A stretch of 64,000 nt of DNA from JBFGCT01 sp963825565 (GTDB lineage Bacteria; Actinomycetota; Acidimicrobiia; Acidimicrobiales; Ilumatobacteraceae). Where the stretch lies: assembly GCA_963825565.1 (NCBI GenBank), contig CAWGTW010000008.1:133898-197897 (forward strand), given 5' to 3'. The notes beneath the pieces were generated by a model. It saw nothing but the letters and a program-made list of their open reading frames with translations, searched no databases and was not told the DNA's origin. This document shows, piece by piece, positions 48,543-56,158 of the stretch; the first letter of the stretch is position 1; each line of letters opens with the position of its first letter. Both the position numbers and the translations under genes were made by a program.

Positions 48543-49685
48543 CTACGCCGGCGAACCGGCGCCGTCGGAGTTGTGGCGACTGGCGGTAGGCGTTGCGAGC
48601 GACTCGACGATGGCGACGAGGTTCGCCACGTCCGAGGTTGCGAGTTCCGCGAGGGTGCTGACCGGATACTTGTGAGCCTTGCTGTCGATGTCGGTGCGAA
48701 ACGATTCGATCGTACGTAGTCGCTCGACGAACGCGGTGAACTGGGCCTCCGTCAAGAGTTCACGGATCTCAGGAAACCACAGCGAGACCCGGGCCTTGCT
48801 TGTCTCAGAAATGCTCCCAACGTTCATTGTCCATACTGCTCGAGATGTTCGATTGACGGTGTACCAGCCAGAGACACCGGGGGTCATTCCCTTTCCCCAC
48901 GAGAGCTTTGTGCCAACTGTTGCCGCGTGATCGAGCAGCGTTCGTGCGACTTGGATTTCGTGTTCGCTGCAGTGCTTGGCGGCAGCTTCGAGGAGTGACG
49001 TCTCGTTCCAGGCAATCCTGCTTCCGCGTTCCTTGACCGCCTTCGCAGCGGCCGTGGCACCGACAAGTCTTGGGACGAGAATCTGAGTCGCGCCGTCGGT
49101 GAACTGCCGCACCTCGACACCGAGCACCTCGGCGGGGCTCATTTGTTCGTTGAGGAATTCGATGATGCGAACGAGTTCGTCGGGGAGTCGGTCGGCCACG
49201 AACACCATGCGGACGTGACCGGATCGCAGGTTCTGGTCCACCTGTTTCCAGAATTCCTCGGCACCCGTGCCCGCGGAGACGTCTTCGATGAGCTCATCGG
49301 GGTCCTGGTCGCGAGCCGCACAGCTTGACTCGAAGTCGGCGCGTAGCTCTGCGACTGGCCAGTACTTGACGCCGTTGGCGGCGTAGTCGAGCATTTGGCC
49401 GACAACGTCGCGGCGGATACGGGTGTCGGTCGAGCGCTTGACTTCGACCACGACCGGTACGCCGGCTGGATCGACGAACAGATGATCAAGGCTGAAGGTC
49501 GCCGACCCGGATGGGCTCGTTGGAACGCCCATCTCCCGCCGGATCAAGAGCAACCGACGATTGCCATCGCCACTCGTCGCCCCGCCCGCCAGCACCTCTG
49601 GGAAGTCCGCCAGCGCGCGCTGCAGTACGCCTTCGGTCTCGTATGGCGAGTCCTCAAGGACCACGAGCCGACCATTACGAATCAT
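48543..49685 (-). CDS. PD-(D/E)xK-like nuclease, NucS/DUF91-related
   Basis: A 380-residue protein from ATG 49685. After EGVLQRALADFPEVLAGG, the nuclease core is TFSLDHLFVDPAGVPVVVEVKRSTDTRIRRDVVGQMLDYAAN. The Asp before the strand, Glu-x-Lys (VEVKRS) and the Gln of GQMLDYA make a PD-(D/E)xK active site at about residues 72-115. The middle contains VRMVFVADRLPDELVRIIEFLNEQM. The C-terminal 130 residues (WYTVNRTSRAVWTMNVG, VSLWFPEIRELLTEAQF) form an unrecognised domain. Similar proteins are scattered in islands and could act in defence. It lies downstream of a small ORF and a GNAT gene on the same strand. Confidence 0.75.
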   Translation of the reverse strand: MIRNGRLVVLEDSPYETEGVLQRALADFPEVLAGGATSGDGNRRLLLIRREMGVPTSPSGSATFSLDHLFVDPAGVPVVVEVKRSTDTRIRRDVVGQMLDYAANGVKYWPVAELRADFESSCAARDQDPDELIEDVSAGTGAEEFWKQVDQNLRSGHVRMVFVADRLPDELVRIIEFLNEQMSPAEVLGVEVRQFTDGATQILVPRLVGATAAAKAVKERGSRIAWNETSLLEAAAKHCSEHEIQVARTLLDHAATVGTKLSWGKGMTPGVSGWYTVNRTSRAVWTMNVGSISETSKARVSLWFPEIRELLTEAQFTAFVERLRTIESFRTDIDSKAHKYPVSTLAELATSDVANLVAIVESLATPTASRHNSDGAGSPA

Positions 49686-49711
49686 GAAGATGCCCTCGCC
49701 GTCGCTCGCCG

Positions 49712-49894
49712 TCAAACCTCCAAGCGTCGGCCCCGCCGAACGATACTGGCCGCGCCGGCTGCCAAACGGCGGCCGACCTGCATCCGCCACGCCCAATTGA
49801 GAATCCGACGTTCCGGGAACCCCTCCAGCGCGTCTTCGAGTAGGCGGTAAAGGACGGTCTGCGGCTCGGCATCGAGCCGTCGTTCGGGGATCAC
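49712..49894 (-). CDS. possible 60-residue protein between GNAT and nuclease genes
   Basis: An open frame from GTG 49894 beginning two bases after the acetyltransferase stop and ending 26 bases before the nuclease start. It contains PQTVLYRLLEDALEGFPERRILNWAWRM and a basic tail ending RRGRRLEV. The tight spacing suggests translation in the same operon. No family recognised; it may be spurious. Confidence 0.35.
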   Translation of the reverse strand: MIPERRLDAEPQTVLYRLLEDALEGFPERRILNWAWRMQVGRRLAAGAASIVRRGRRLEV

Positions 49895-49896
49895 GG

Positions 49897-50319
49897 TCAG
49901 CCGAGCCGAAGGCGCAGTTCGGTGTGCCCTGTCGGCAAGTGAAGATGGCAGCCCACCTGTTCAAACCCGTAGGCCTCGTAGAAGCGACGACCGCTCGCAT
50001 TGGCCTCGAACACGTCAAGCTCCAGGAACGGACGAGACATACGTGCCCGGTTCATCAAGGCTCGCCCGATCCCGCTGCGCTGGTGCGTGGGGCTCACGAA
50101 GATCGCACCGACTTCGTTGCCGATCAGGGCCAAGAACCCGACGACCTTCCCGTCGATCTCGCAGACGATGGTCTCGGCGATCGGAAGCCAGTGCTCGGCG
50201 ATCTCCTCGCGCTCGGTCGCAAGGAACTCTTCGCCGAGGAAGGAGTGCGCGATCAGTGATGCCTCGTACCAGACGTCGAGAACGTCGTCGAGGTCGCCAT
50301 CGCGATACGAGCGGATCAC
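49897..50319 (-). CDS. GNAT-family N-acetyltransferase
   Basis: A 140-residue acetyltransferase. It opens VIRSYRDGDLDDVLDVWYEA, then ETIVCEIDGKVVGFLALIGNEVGAIFVSPTHQRSGIGRALM (the acetyl-CoA motif A with R/Q-x-x-G-x-G/A as QRSGIGRA) and ELDVFEANASGRRFYEAYGFEQVG (motif B). The substrate is unknown; small single-domain members acetylate metabolites, antibiotics or proteins. The start GTG 50319 is favoured by AGGGAA five bases upstream over a GTG eight codons earlier. It probably heads a three-gene operon with the small ORF and nuclease. Confidence 0.85.
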   Translation of the reverse strand: MIRSYRDGDLDDVLDVWYEASLIAHSFLGEEFLATEREEIAEHWLPIAETIVCEIDGKVVGFLALIGNEVGAIFVSPTHQRSGIGRALMNRARMSRPFLELDVFEANASGRRFYEAYGFEQVGCHLHLPTGHTELRLRLG

Positions 50320-50482
50320 AGCACTTCCCTGGGCGCGCCCCACCGTAGGCGGTAGGGGTCACTCGGGATGCCCCTCAGAGCCTCACTTTGTGGGAGCGTG
50401 GCCAGTTCGCTCATGTGCCTGACTAACCCTGGGGCAGTATGTCGGTCGGAGTTGGCGTATCGGACATGGGCCGGACCGGCCA

Positions 50483-50670
50483 CGCGGGTCATGTTGGGGA
50501 GTAACCGTTGATGTCGATGAGGATGTGGGCTCGGCCGTAGACGTAGACGCAGCTGTCACCTGTCGCTGAGACCGGGTGATAACGGCGTTGGGGACGCCGC
50601 CGGGAAGGTGTGCATCCACACGTGGGGGGCGATCGACCTGATCATCGACGCCAACGCCTACATCCCCAAC
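50483..50670. pseudogene. fragments of a secreted-protein repeat domain on both strands
   Basis: On the + strand the last 30 codons before 50670 read GVGDAAGKVCIHTWGAIDLIIDANAYIPN. On the - strand, 50500-50553 reads GDSCVYVYGRAHILIDINGYSPT then a stop. Both follow the C(V/I)(Y/H)...(L/I)I(I/L)D(A/I)N(A/G)Y(x)P pattern of short repeats found at the ends of large actinobacterial secreted proteins. They are remnants without a complete gene and are cut by the IS end at 50671. Confidence 0.5.
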
Positions 50671-51211
50671 TAGTGTCGTGAGGGCCCGGTCACGGTCGGC
50701 AAGTGGCGGACCCGGTTCGCCGACAAGCGCCTCAACGCGGCACCTCTGACCTCTACGCCGCACTCGATGTGGCGTCGGGCAAGGTGATCACCCAGGTGAC
50801 CGATCAGCACCGTGCGGTCGAGTTCCGAGCGTTCTTGAACCTCATCAACCGCAGCGTGCCCGACCAACTCGCCGTCCACGTGATCTGCGACAACGCCTCC
50901 ACGCACAAAGCTCCTGAGATCGTGCGCTGGCTGAAGCGTCACCGCCGGTTCACACTGCACTACACCCCGACCTACAGCTCATGGCTGAACCAGGTCGAAC
51001 GCTGGTTCTCCGAACTCACCACCAAGAAACTGCGGCGAGCGACCCACCGGTCCGTCGCTGAGCTCCGTCGCGACATCGAGAGCTGGGTCGAACACTGGAC
51101 GAGAACCCGCGACCCTTCGTGAGGCGCAAGACCGCCGACGAGATCGTCGACAGCGACAACAACGCGACACACCAACCGGAACTTCCCTCGAACTAACGAC
51201 TCACGACACTA
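50671..51211 (+). mobile_element. internally deleted IS630-family element
   Basis: Terminal inverted repeats TAGTGTCGTGAG (50671-50682) and CTCACGACACTA (51200-51211) bracket 541 bp. This is about half a normal IS630 element. TA at each outer end fits the TA target duplication of this family. Inside are a short remnant of the N-terminal HTH (VGKWRTRFADKRL, about 50688-50730) and the C-terminal half of the DDE transposase. The junction of the deletion is near 50735-50745. Such a structure is non-autonomous and MITE-like. Confidence 0.75.
50703..51196 (+). pseudogene. IS630-family transposase, C-terminal half, frameshifted
   Basis: From RGTSDLYAALDVASGKVITQVTD the sequence follows the DDE domain of IS630 transposases: AVHVICDNASTHKAPEIVRWLKRH (second Asp), then HYTPTYSSWLNQVERWFSELTTKKLRR (third acidic residue Glu). 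A missing base near 51098 changes WNENPRPFVRRKTADEIVDS into WTRTRDPS and stop; the continuation ends at TAA 51194-51196. The first Asp and the helix-turn-helix domain are lost with the internal deletion, so it cannot transpose itself. Confidence 0.8.
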
Positions 51212-51290
51212 GGAGTCTGCTGAAGCAGTCGGCGTGCCTACCCGGTGGCGTGCTCGATCGTGTTCCGGGCCGCCGGGAGCGTGCCCCGCG

Positions 51291-51767
51291 CTATCGAGTG
51301 GCTCGTCGTGCGCGTGGTGCCGATCCCGAGCGCACCGCTGAGGTGATCACGTTCACGGGTCCGTCGAACGTTCGCTCTACACGGCTCGGCAGATCGATCT
51401 TCAGCCACTTCGAGATCCCGGGTGGGAACGTGGAGAGGATGATCTCGTCGAACTCGCGGTGGGCCGTCACGTCGTGAATGGCAGCGAGCGGGTCGGCGTC
51501 ACCGACCTCGCCGTCGGCGCGCGCTCCGAGCTCACGGATCTCGGCGACGACCGCCGTCATACGATGATGCGCTTGAGCTTGGGAGTTGCGTTGGGCGTCG
51601 AATGAATCGTGATAGGCAAGAATCACCGGTTCTTGGTAGTCGTCAATCGGCGTCATGGGTACGACCACGTAGAACTCGCACTCGCCTTCGGCGATCTGCC
51701 GCTCGATCTCGGCCATCAGCTCCGTGCGGCCTAGGGTCTGGTTTGCTACAACGAGAATCTTGCGCAT
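51291..51767 (-). CDS. universal-stress-protein-like protein
   Basis: A 158-residue protein from ATG 51767 with a strong GAGGAAGAGG ribosome-binding site. It starts RKILVVANQTLGRTELMAEI, followed by ECEFYVVVPMTPIDDYQEPV, DADPLAAIHDVTAHREFDEIILSTFPPGISKWLKIDLPSRVERTFDGPVNVI. The alpha/beta order and the final strand-loop (IILSTFPPG...WLKIDLPSRV) match a subgroup of USP-fold proteins in actinobacteria. A glycine-rich ATP loop is not clear, so ATP binding is doubtful. It lies alone in an accessory region. Confidence 0.72.
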   Translation of the reverse strand: MRKILVVANQTLGRTELMAEIERQIAEGECEFYVVVPMTPIDDYQEPVILAYHDSFDAQRNSQAQAHHRMTAVVAEIRELGARADGEVGDADPLAAIHDVTAHREFDEIILSTFPPGISKWLKIDLPSRVERTFDGPVNVITSAVRSGSAPRARRATR

Positions 51768-52077
51768 CCTCTTCCTCCTCGCGTCAGTCGATCTCTGTCG
51801 AGGAGTCGACCAACTCGTGCGTCGTCCCTCAATGGCCATCCCACCCGATCGCGGTCGCGGACCGCCAGAGTCGAACGGACAGTTCCGACTGATCTCTCGC
51901 GATCTCCGCTCTCACCCAGCGTCGTGCGACAGATAGTGATGAAGCGCCGGGATGCGTTGAGGCCCTCGCCGACACGGCCGTCGGCTAGCGAGCGCGAGCA
52001 CCGGGCGCGCCATCGAGGTGAACTCCCAACGCCGGCTCTGTGCTGTTCCTTGACGTGGCTCCGCAGCCTCGTGGGCC
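51768..52077. other. noncoding stretch
   Basis: 310 bases upstream of the USP-like gene and downstream of the cupin gene (same strand). It must contain the USP-like promoter, but I see no clear promoter motif, repeat or RNA. Confidence 0.5.
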
Positions 52078-52482
52078 TCAGCGAGGGCGATGCTGCGTGC
52101 CCAGGCCAGCGGTGATGAACAACGCCGTCGCGGCGCTCTCGACGTCAGCGGTGTGCCATGTACCGGGCGCGTTCACGAGATACTCCCCGGCGTGCAGGGT
52201 GGCCGTGACGGCGTCACCCTCAGTCGTCTCTTGATGCAGGGTCATGCTGCCTGCGACGCACAAGACGACCTCACTGCCCGACGGGTGCATCTCCCAGACA
52301 TCCCACGACTTCTCGAAGGTGTGCATCGTTACCAGGCGCGCCTCGACCCCATCATCGCCGTGGCGATCCGCGTATCCCTCGTACCAGCTCAATTCCCCGG
52401 TGAACTCCGGCTCGATCTCGGCGGTAGCCCCGAGTCCAAGATGGATGGGACGGGTAACGATCTTGGGCGGCCCCTCACTCAT
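52078..52482 (-). CDS. cupin domain protein
   Basis: A 134-residue single-domain cupin from ATG 52482. The metal-binding motifs are in WEMHPSGSEVVLCVAGSMTLHQE (motif 1, with His and Glu positions) and LHAGEYLVNAPGTWHTADVE (motif 2, with His). The N terminus carries PIHLGLGATAEIEPEFTGELSWYEGY. Small cupins of this type may be isomerases, dioxygenases or sensors; the substrate is not predictable. No partner gene is adjacent. Confidence 0.8.
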   Translation of the reverse strand: MSEGPPKIVTRPIHLGLGATAEIEPEFTGELSWYEGYADRHGDDGVEARLVTMHTFEKSWDVWEMHPSGSEVVLCVAGSMTLHQETTEGDAVTATLHAGEYLVNAPGTWHTADVESAATALFITAGLGTQHRPR

Positions 52483-52548
52483 GTCAATCGATTATGGCAG
52501 CCGTTGAGCAGACCCGATCGGCCGAACTCGTCGTCCGGTCGATCGCGT

Positions 52549-53547
52549 TCACGGGAGGCCGATATTGTGCTCGTCGAGGATGCCCTGCTCCTCGAGCATC
52601 CGGAGTGTCGCCTCGATGACGGACTCGTCGATCGTGGAGACGACGATCATGTGTCGAACTCCGAGATGGATGCGGACGTCGGTCCTGCCGGGCAGCCAGC
52701 CGCCGGCGGCCGCAAGCGCCTCGGGTGTGATGAAGAAGCACCAGCGCGTGGTGCCGTCGCTGAGCACGACACCGACCTCGATCGATCCGTTGCCGGCACG
52801 CGCGGGATCGTCGTCGATCCTGAACGACGCGATCGACGGCCGGTGAGACGCGCCGCGAACGGCTTCGAGATGGTCGGCGTCGCTCGTGCGACGAGGGTCC
52901 CCGAGGTGACGGCGGTACTCGGTGGAGTGGAACTCAGCGCAGCCACGAACCAGTTCCGCGTACTCGTCGGCGGATCCGGCTGACGAGAGCAGACCACGGA
53001 ACTCCTCGAGGTCATGCTGGAGCTCGGCGACCTGCTCGGCCGTGGCGCCCCGATCGTCCCAGAGCACCCCGGCCGGTGCCTCATGGATCGAGTAGCTGAG
53101 CTGGTCAGCCAGTACCTCGACGAGGAGGCGTGCGGCGCGTCGGTCGTCGGGGTCGTCGGAGAGCGCGCGCCGCAGCAGCCCGGCGCGCGTCCTCAGACCG
53201 TCCGGAAGATCGACGAGGTCGGTCGGCACCTTCGTGAGCTGCGAGGCGAGGTCGGCCAGCCAGCGCGCACAACCGGGCTGGCCCGATTCGAGTCCCTGGA
53301 TCAGTGCGGGAAGGATGATCTCGCGGAACAGCGGTTGACGGATCGGGATCCGCTCGTGACCATCGGCGACCCGCTCGGCTGTTCCGCGCGCCCGATCGTC
53401 GCGGAGGGGCACGGTCAAGTCGTCCATCGAGCGGATGAATCGGTCGAGTGCCGAGCGCATGGCAGCACGCTCGCCCTGCTCGCTGTCGATGTAGTCCGAC
53501 CAGGCCGTCGGCTGAGGTTCGGGGAGATCGTCCGTCGTGGATCTCAT
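52549..53547 (-). CDS. hypothetical two-domain protein
   Basis: A 332-residue cytosolic protein from ATG 53547. The N-terminal 200 residues are helical and charged (AAMRSALDRFIRSMDDLTVPLRDD, PLFREIILPALIQGLESGQPGCARWLADLASQL, RRAARLLVEVLADQLSYSIHEAPAGVL, VAELQHDLEEFRGLLSSAG). The last 110 residues are beta-rich (IEVGVVLSDGTTRWCFFITPEALAAAG, DVRIHLGVRHMIVVSTIDESVIEATLRMLEEQGIL). The C-terminal module may be independent. The helical part looks like polymorphic-toxin immunity or repeat proteins only in general composition. Family unknown. Confidence 0.6.
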   Translation of the reverse strand: MRSTTDDLPEPQPTAWSDYIDSEQGERAAMRSALDRFIRSMDDLTVPLRDDRARGTAERVADGHERIPIRQPLFREIILPALIQGLESGQPGCARWLADLASQLTKVPTDLVDLPDGLRTRAGLLRRALSDDPDDRRAARLLVEVLADQLSYSIHEAPAGVLWDDRGATAEQVAELQHDLEEFRGLLSSAGSADEYAELVRGCAEFHSTEYRRHLGDPRRTSDADHLEAVRGASHRPSIASFRIDDDPARAGNGSIEVGVVLSDGTTRWCFFITPEALAAAGGWLPGRTDVRIHLGVRHMIVVSTIDESVIEATLRMLEEQGILDEHNIGLP

Positions 53548-53891
53548 CCGCTGATGGTGGGACCCGGTCTGCCGGACGCCGATGTCCCGTACTCCGTCGG
53601 TCTGACCGGCAAACCGGGCGCTGGTTGGGTGGGCTGGCCCGTTCGTGCGCCGCGACCGCTCGGCATGATCGCTCCGGCGGAGTGGGTCGAGGTGGCGATC
53701 AATCTCTGCTGGCCGTCCGACCGATCGCAGACGAAATACGTCGATCACGTCTGGCGGTTCCAGCGGCAGGCTCGCTGGCGGCCGGTGAGCTCCCCTGGCC
53801 CACCCCCGATCGCGTGATCGCCAGACGCACGGCACTCGGTGCAGCCGTCACCCGACGGGTGGTTGCGCACGAGACCACAGGCCGGCCCGGC
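53548..53891. other. noncoding stretch before the FHA-protease gene end
   Basis: 344 bases between the hypothetical gene and the end of the TerY-P operon on the same strand. It should hold the promoter of the 332-residue gene and a terminator for the operon. I see neither a strong hairpin nor coding potential. Confidence 0.5.
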
Positions 53892-55361
53892 TCAGAGCTG
53901 TGATTGCAGCCAGTCGACGAGGACCTCGACGGACAGCGCGAACTCCTGGTCCGGCTGATCCGCCTCGAACCGTGCTCCGACATTGATCGCGATGATCTCG
54001 CCGTCGCGAACGAACGGTCCGCCGGACGAGCCACCCCCGAGGTCAGCGCCGGTGAAGTTCATGCGAGCGTCATCGGTCGGGAACCCCGAACGGACGCATC
54101 GCAGCTCGAACGCCTCCGCGTCCTCGGAGACCGAGCCATCACACTCCGGAAGCGGCGCGAAGCTCTGGATCGTCACCTCCGACACGCTGATTTCGGCGGT
54201 GTCGGCGAGCCCTGGGAACCCGAGTTGGTTCGCCCGATCCCCCGACGAGGTGCGAGTTGGATCGCCGATCTCCAGCGGTGTGATGTCGACCTCGGAGATC
54301 GGGTTGCCGTCGGCGTCCTCGATCGCCCTGATCAACGCGGCGTCGTAGCCGCCCGGTGCGGTCTCGACCAGCTCCGCGAAATACGCCGGCTCGACCGGCT
54401 CGGCTGGGTCATCGACCGTGAAGATCCCGAACCCACCGCGTCCGTTGTCCGGACCGACGCAGTGACGGTTCGTGAGGATCGACCCATCCCGGCCGATGAC
54501 GGCTCCCGAGCAGGTTCCGACGACAGTGCCGTCGGTGTCGAGGACCAGAATCAGCACGGTGGCCTGTTCGGCTCGCAAGAGCTGTGCATCGGAGTTGGGT
54601 CCGGAATCCTGATCGGGCCAGAAGATCACGGCGGCGACGAGCGCCACCACGACCACGCCGGCGAGGGCGGCGAAGATCCAGAGGGGAGTCTTGCCCGACG
54701 GTGGGTGGTGCTCGCCGGCAGTCACGACGCGCAGTGGATGGCCCGCGGCGGGGTCGCCGAGGCCGATCGAGAACGAGCCGCTGATCGGTGTCTGCCCTTG
54801 ATCCGCTGGCCGTCGATGAACGTCCCGCGCGTGGAACCGAGGTCCTCGACGACCCAGTGGTTGTCGACGTAGGTGAAGCGGCAGTGTGTGCGGCTGACGA
54901 GTTGGTCGTCGGTGACGACGTCGCACTCGTCGCCGCGCCCGACGGTCACGGTGACACCGGGCGGGAACACCCGCTGGCCGCCGTCGATCTCGAGCCGCAG
55001 CGCGTGATCGTCGAGCGCGATCGTCCGCCGCGTCTGGCACGTCCACCACCGGTGGCGGCAGGGGCGCTGCGGCGTCCTGCGGGGCGAGGGTCACCTCCGG
55101 CGCTCCGGGGGCTCCGAGCCGCAGCACCGTCGGCTGGTCGATCACACGGGTGGTGATCGGTTCGTCGCCGACGAACGTGCCCGCCGAGGACCGATCGGTG
55201 GCGACCCAGTGCGTGCCGTCGAAGTCCACCTCGACGTGTTGCCGAGAGACCTGCGGGTCGTCGAGCTTGACGTCGGACGCCGCGCCCCGGCCGACGACGT
55301 AGGTGCGGCCGGGTTCGACCACCACCGATCCGCTGTTCCAATCGATTCCCAGTTGGCTCAT
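53892..55361 (-). CDS. double-FHA membrane protein with trypsin-like protease domain, two frameshifts
   Basis: Start ATG 55361. The first FHA domain is VVVEPGRTYVVGRGAASDVKL, QVSRQHVEVDFDGTHWVATDRSSAGTFVG. A shift near 55018-55040 leads into a second FHA domain (VFPPGVTVTVGRGDECDVVTDDQLVSRTHCRF, DLGSTRGTFIDGQ). A second shift at 54795-54797 restores the frame before a transmembrane helix (PLWIFAALAGVVVVALVAAVIF). The outer domain is a trypsin-like serine protease: SILTNRHCVG (His), PGGYDAALIRAI (Asp) and DLGGGSSGGPFVRDG (Ser). FHA domains read phosphothreonine from the neighbouring kinase, so this may transmit that signal to an extracytoplasmic protease. The start overlaps the upstream stop by four bases (ATGA). 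Confidence 0.85.
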   Translation of the reverse strand: MSQLGIDWNSGSVVVEPGRTYVVGRGAASDVKLDDPQVSRQHVEVDFDGTHWVATDRSSAGTFVGDEPITTRVIDQPTVLRLGAPGAPEVTLAPQDAAAPLPPPVVDVPDAADDRARRSRAAARDRRRPAGVPARCHRDRRARRRVRRRHRRPTRQPHTLPLHLRRQPLGRRGPRFHARDVHRRPADQGQTPISGSFSIGLGDPAAGHPLRVVTAGEHHPPSGKTPLWIFAALAGVVVVALVAAVIFWPDQDSGPNSDAQLLRAEQATVLILVLDTDGTVVGTCSGAVIGRDGSILTNRHCVGPDNGRGGFGIFTVDDPAEPVEPAYFAELVETAPGGYDAALIRAIEDADGNPISEVDITPLEIGDPTRTSSGDRANQLGFPGLADTAEISVSEVTIQSFAPLPECDGSVSEDAEAFELRCVRSGFPTDDARMNFTGADLGGGSSGGPFVRDGEIIAINVGARFEADQPDQEFALSVEVLVDWLQSQL

Positions 55362-56158
55362 GATCGACTCCTCACCCCGAGCACCAGTACGACACCCCCG
55401 CCGATCAGGGCGATCACGCCGAGCGCGGTCGCCCAGACCGGAGTGGACGACGACGGCTCGGGAATGGCGTCGCACGTCGTGTCCGGCTGGCAGAGCTCCG
55501 CGATCTCCGACTCGGCCGTCTGCAGTTCGGCGGCCGCGGCCGCCTCGCGAGCTCGGAGCGCGGCGATCTCGTCTTCGATGACGTCTTGTGAATCTGTGGT
55601 GTCCAGCGCGGCCAGCTCGTCCTCGAGGCGGGCAATCTCATTCTGGATCGCCTGCAGTTCGTCCGCGGCCACGCAGTCGGGCAGGTCGTCGCAGTACTCG
55701 AGGCGCGACGAGCTGAATCCCTCGAGGTCGAGGTTCAACCGGTGTTCCGAACCGAGTTGCCCGGTCGTCGCGAGGTCGACCGAGACGTACCAGACGTTGG
55801 TCGTGCCGCCGTCGTAGGACGCACCCGGCCCTTCGATCACCGTGCCGGAGCCGAGCGTGCCCAGCGTCGGGCCGATGAAGTCGGCGGTCAAGGTCAGCTC
55901 GTCCTGAGACTCGAGGTCGACGTCGGCCAATGACACCTCGATCCGGTACGGCGTGTTGTTGGTGTAGACGACGCTGTACCACACCGTTTCGCCGGTGACG
56001 ATCGTGTCGCTGTACGAACCGCTGACCAGGATGGGAGGGTTTCGGAAGTCGGCCGACCCCTCCGTCTCGATGCGCTCGTCCTGGGCCATCGCCGACGGCC
56101 CACCGAACAACACGACCAGTGCGGTGGCAGCCGCCAGGATCACGTGGCGGGGTCTCAT
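55358..56158 (-). CDS. secreted coiled-coil protein with C-terminal membrane helix
   Basis: A 266-residue protein. The signal peptide RPRHVILAAATALVVLFGGPSAMAQ is cleaved about residue 25. A beta-sandwich-like domain follows (VSGSYSDTIVTGETVWYSVVYTNNTPYRIEVSLADVD). A coiled coil lies at about 180-230 (ELQAIQNEIARLEDELAALD, ALRAREAAAAAELQTAESEIAEL), with cysteines in LEYCDDLPDC and LCQPDTTC. A final transmembrane helix (TALGVIALIGGGVVLVLGV) and basic end anchor it. The domain resembles the C-terminal half of the VWA protein encoded just upstream, so it could be its partner. It overlaps both neighbours by four bases. Confidence 0.75.
   Translation of the reverse strand: MRPRHVILAAATALVVLFGGPSAMAQDERIETEGSADFRNPPILVSGSYSDTIVTGETVWYSVVYTNNTPYRIEVSLADVDLESQDELTLTADFIGPTLGTLGSGTVIEGPGASYDGGTTNVWYVSVDLATTGQLGSEHRLNLDLEGFSSSRLEYCDDLPDCVAADELQAIQNEIARLEDELAALDTTDSQDVIEDEIAALRAREAAAAAELQTAESEIAELCQPDTTCDAIPEPSSSTPVWATALGVIALIGGGVVLVLGVRSRS

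Noticed and set aside
46677..53547. Complete integrative element at tRNA-Ala
   Set aside because: No integrase and no visible repeat of the tRNA 3' end; only accessory composition is supported.
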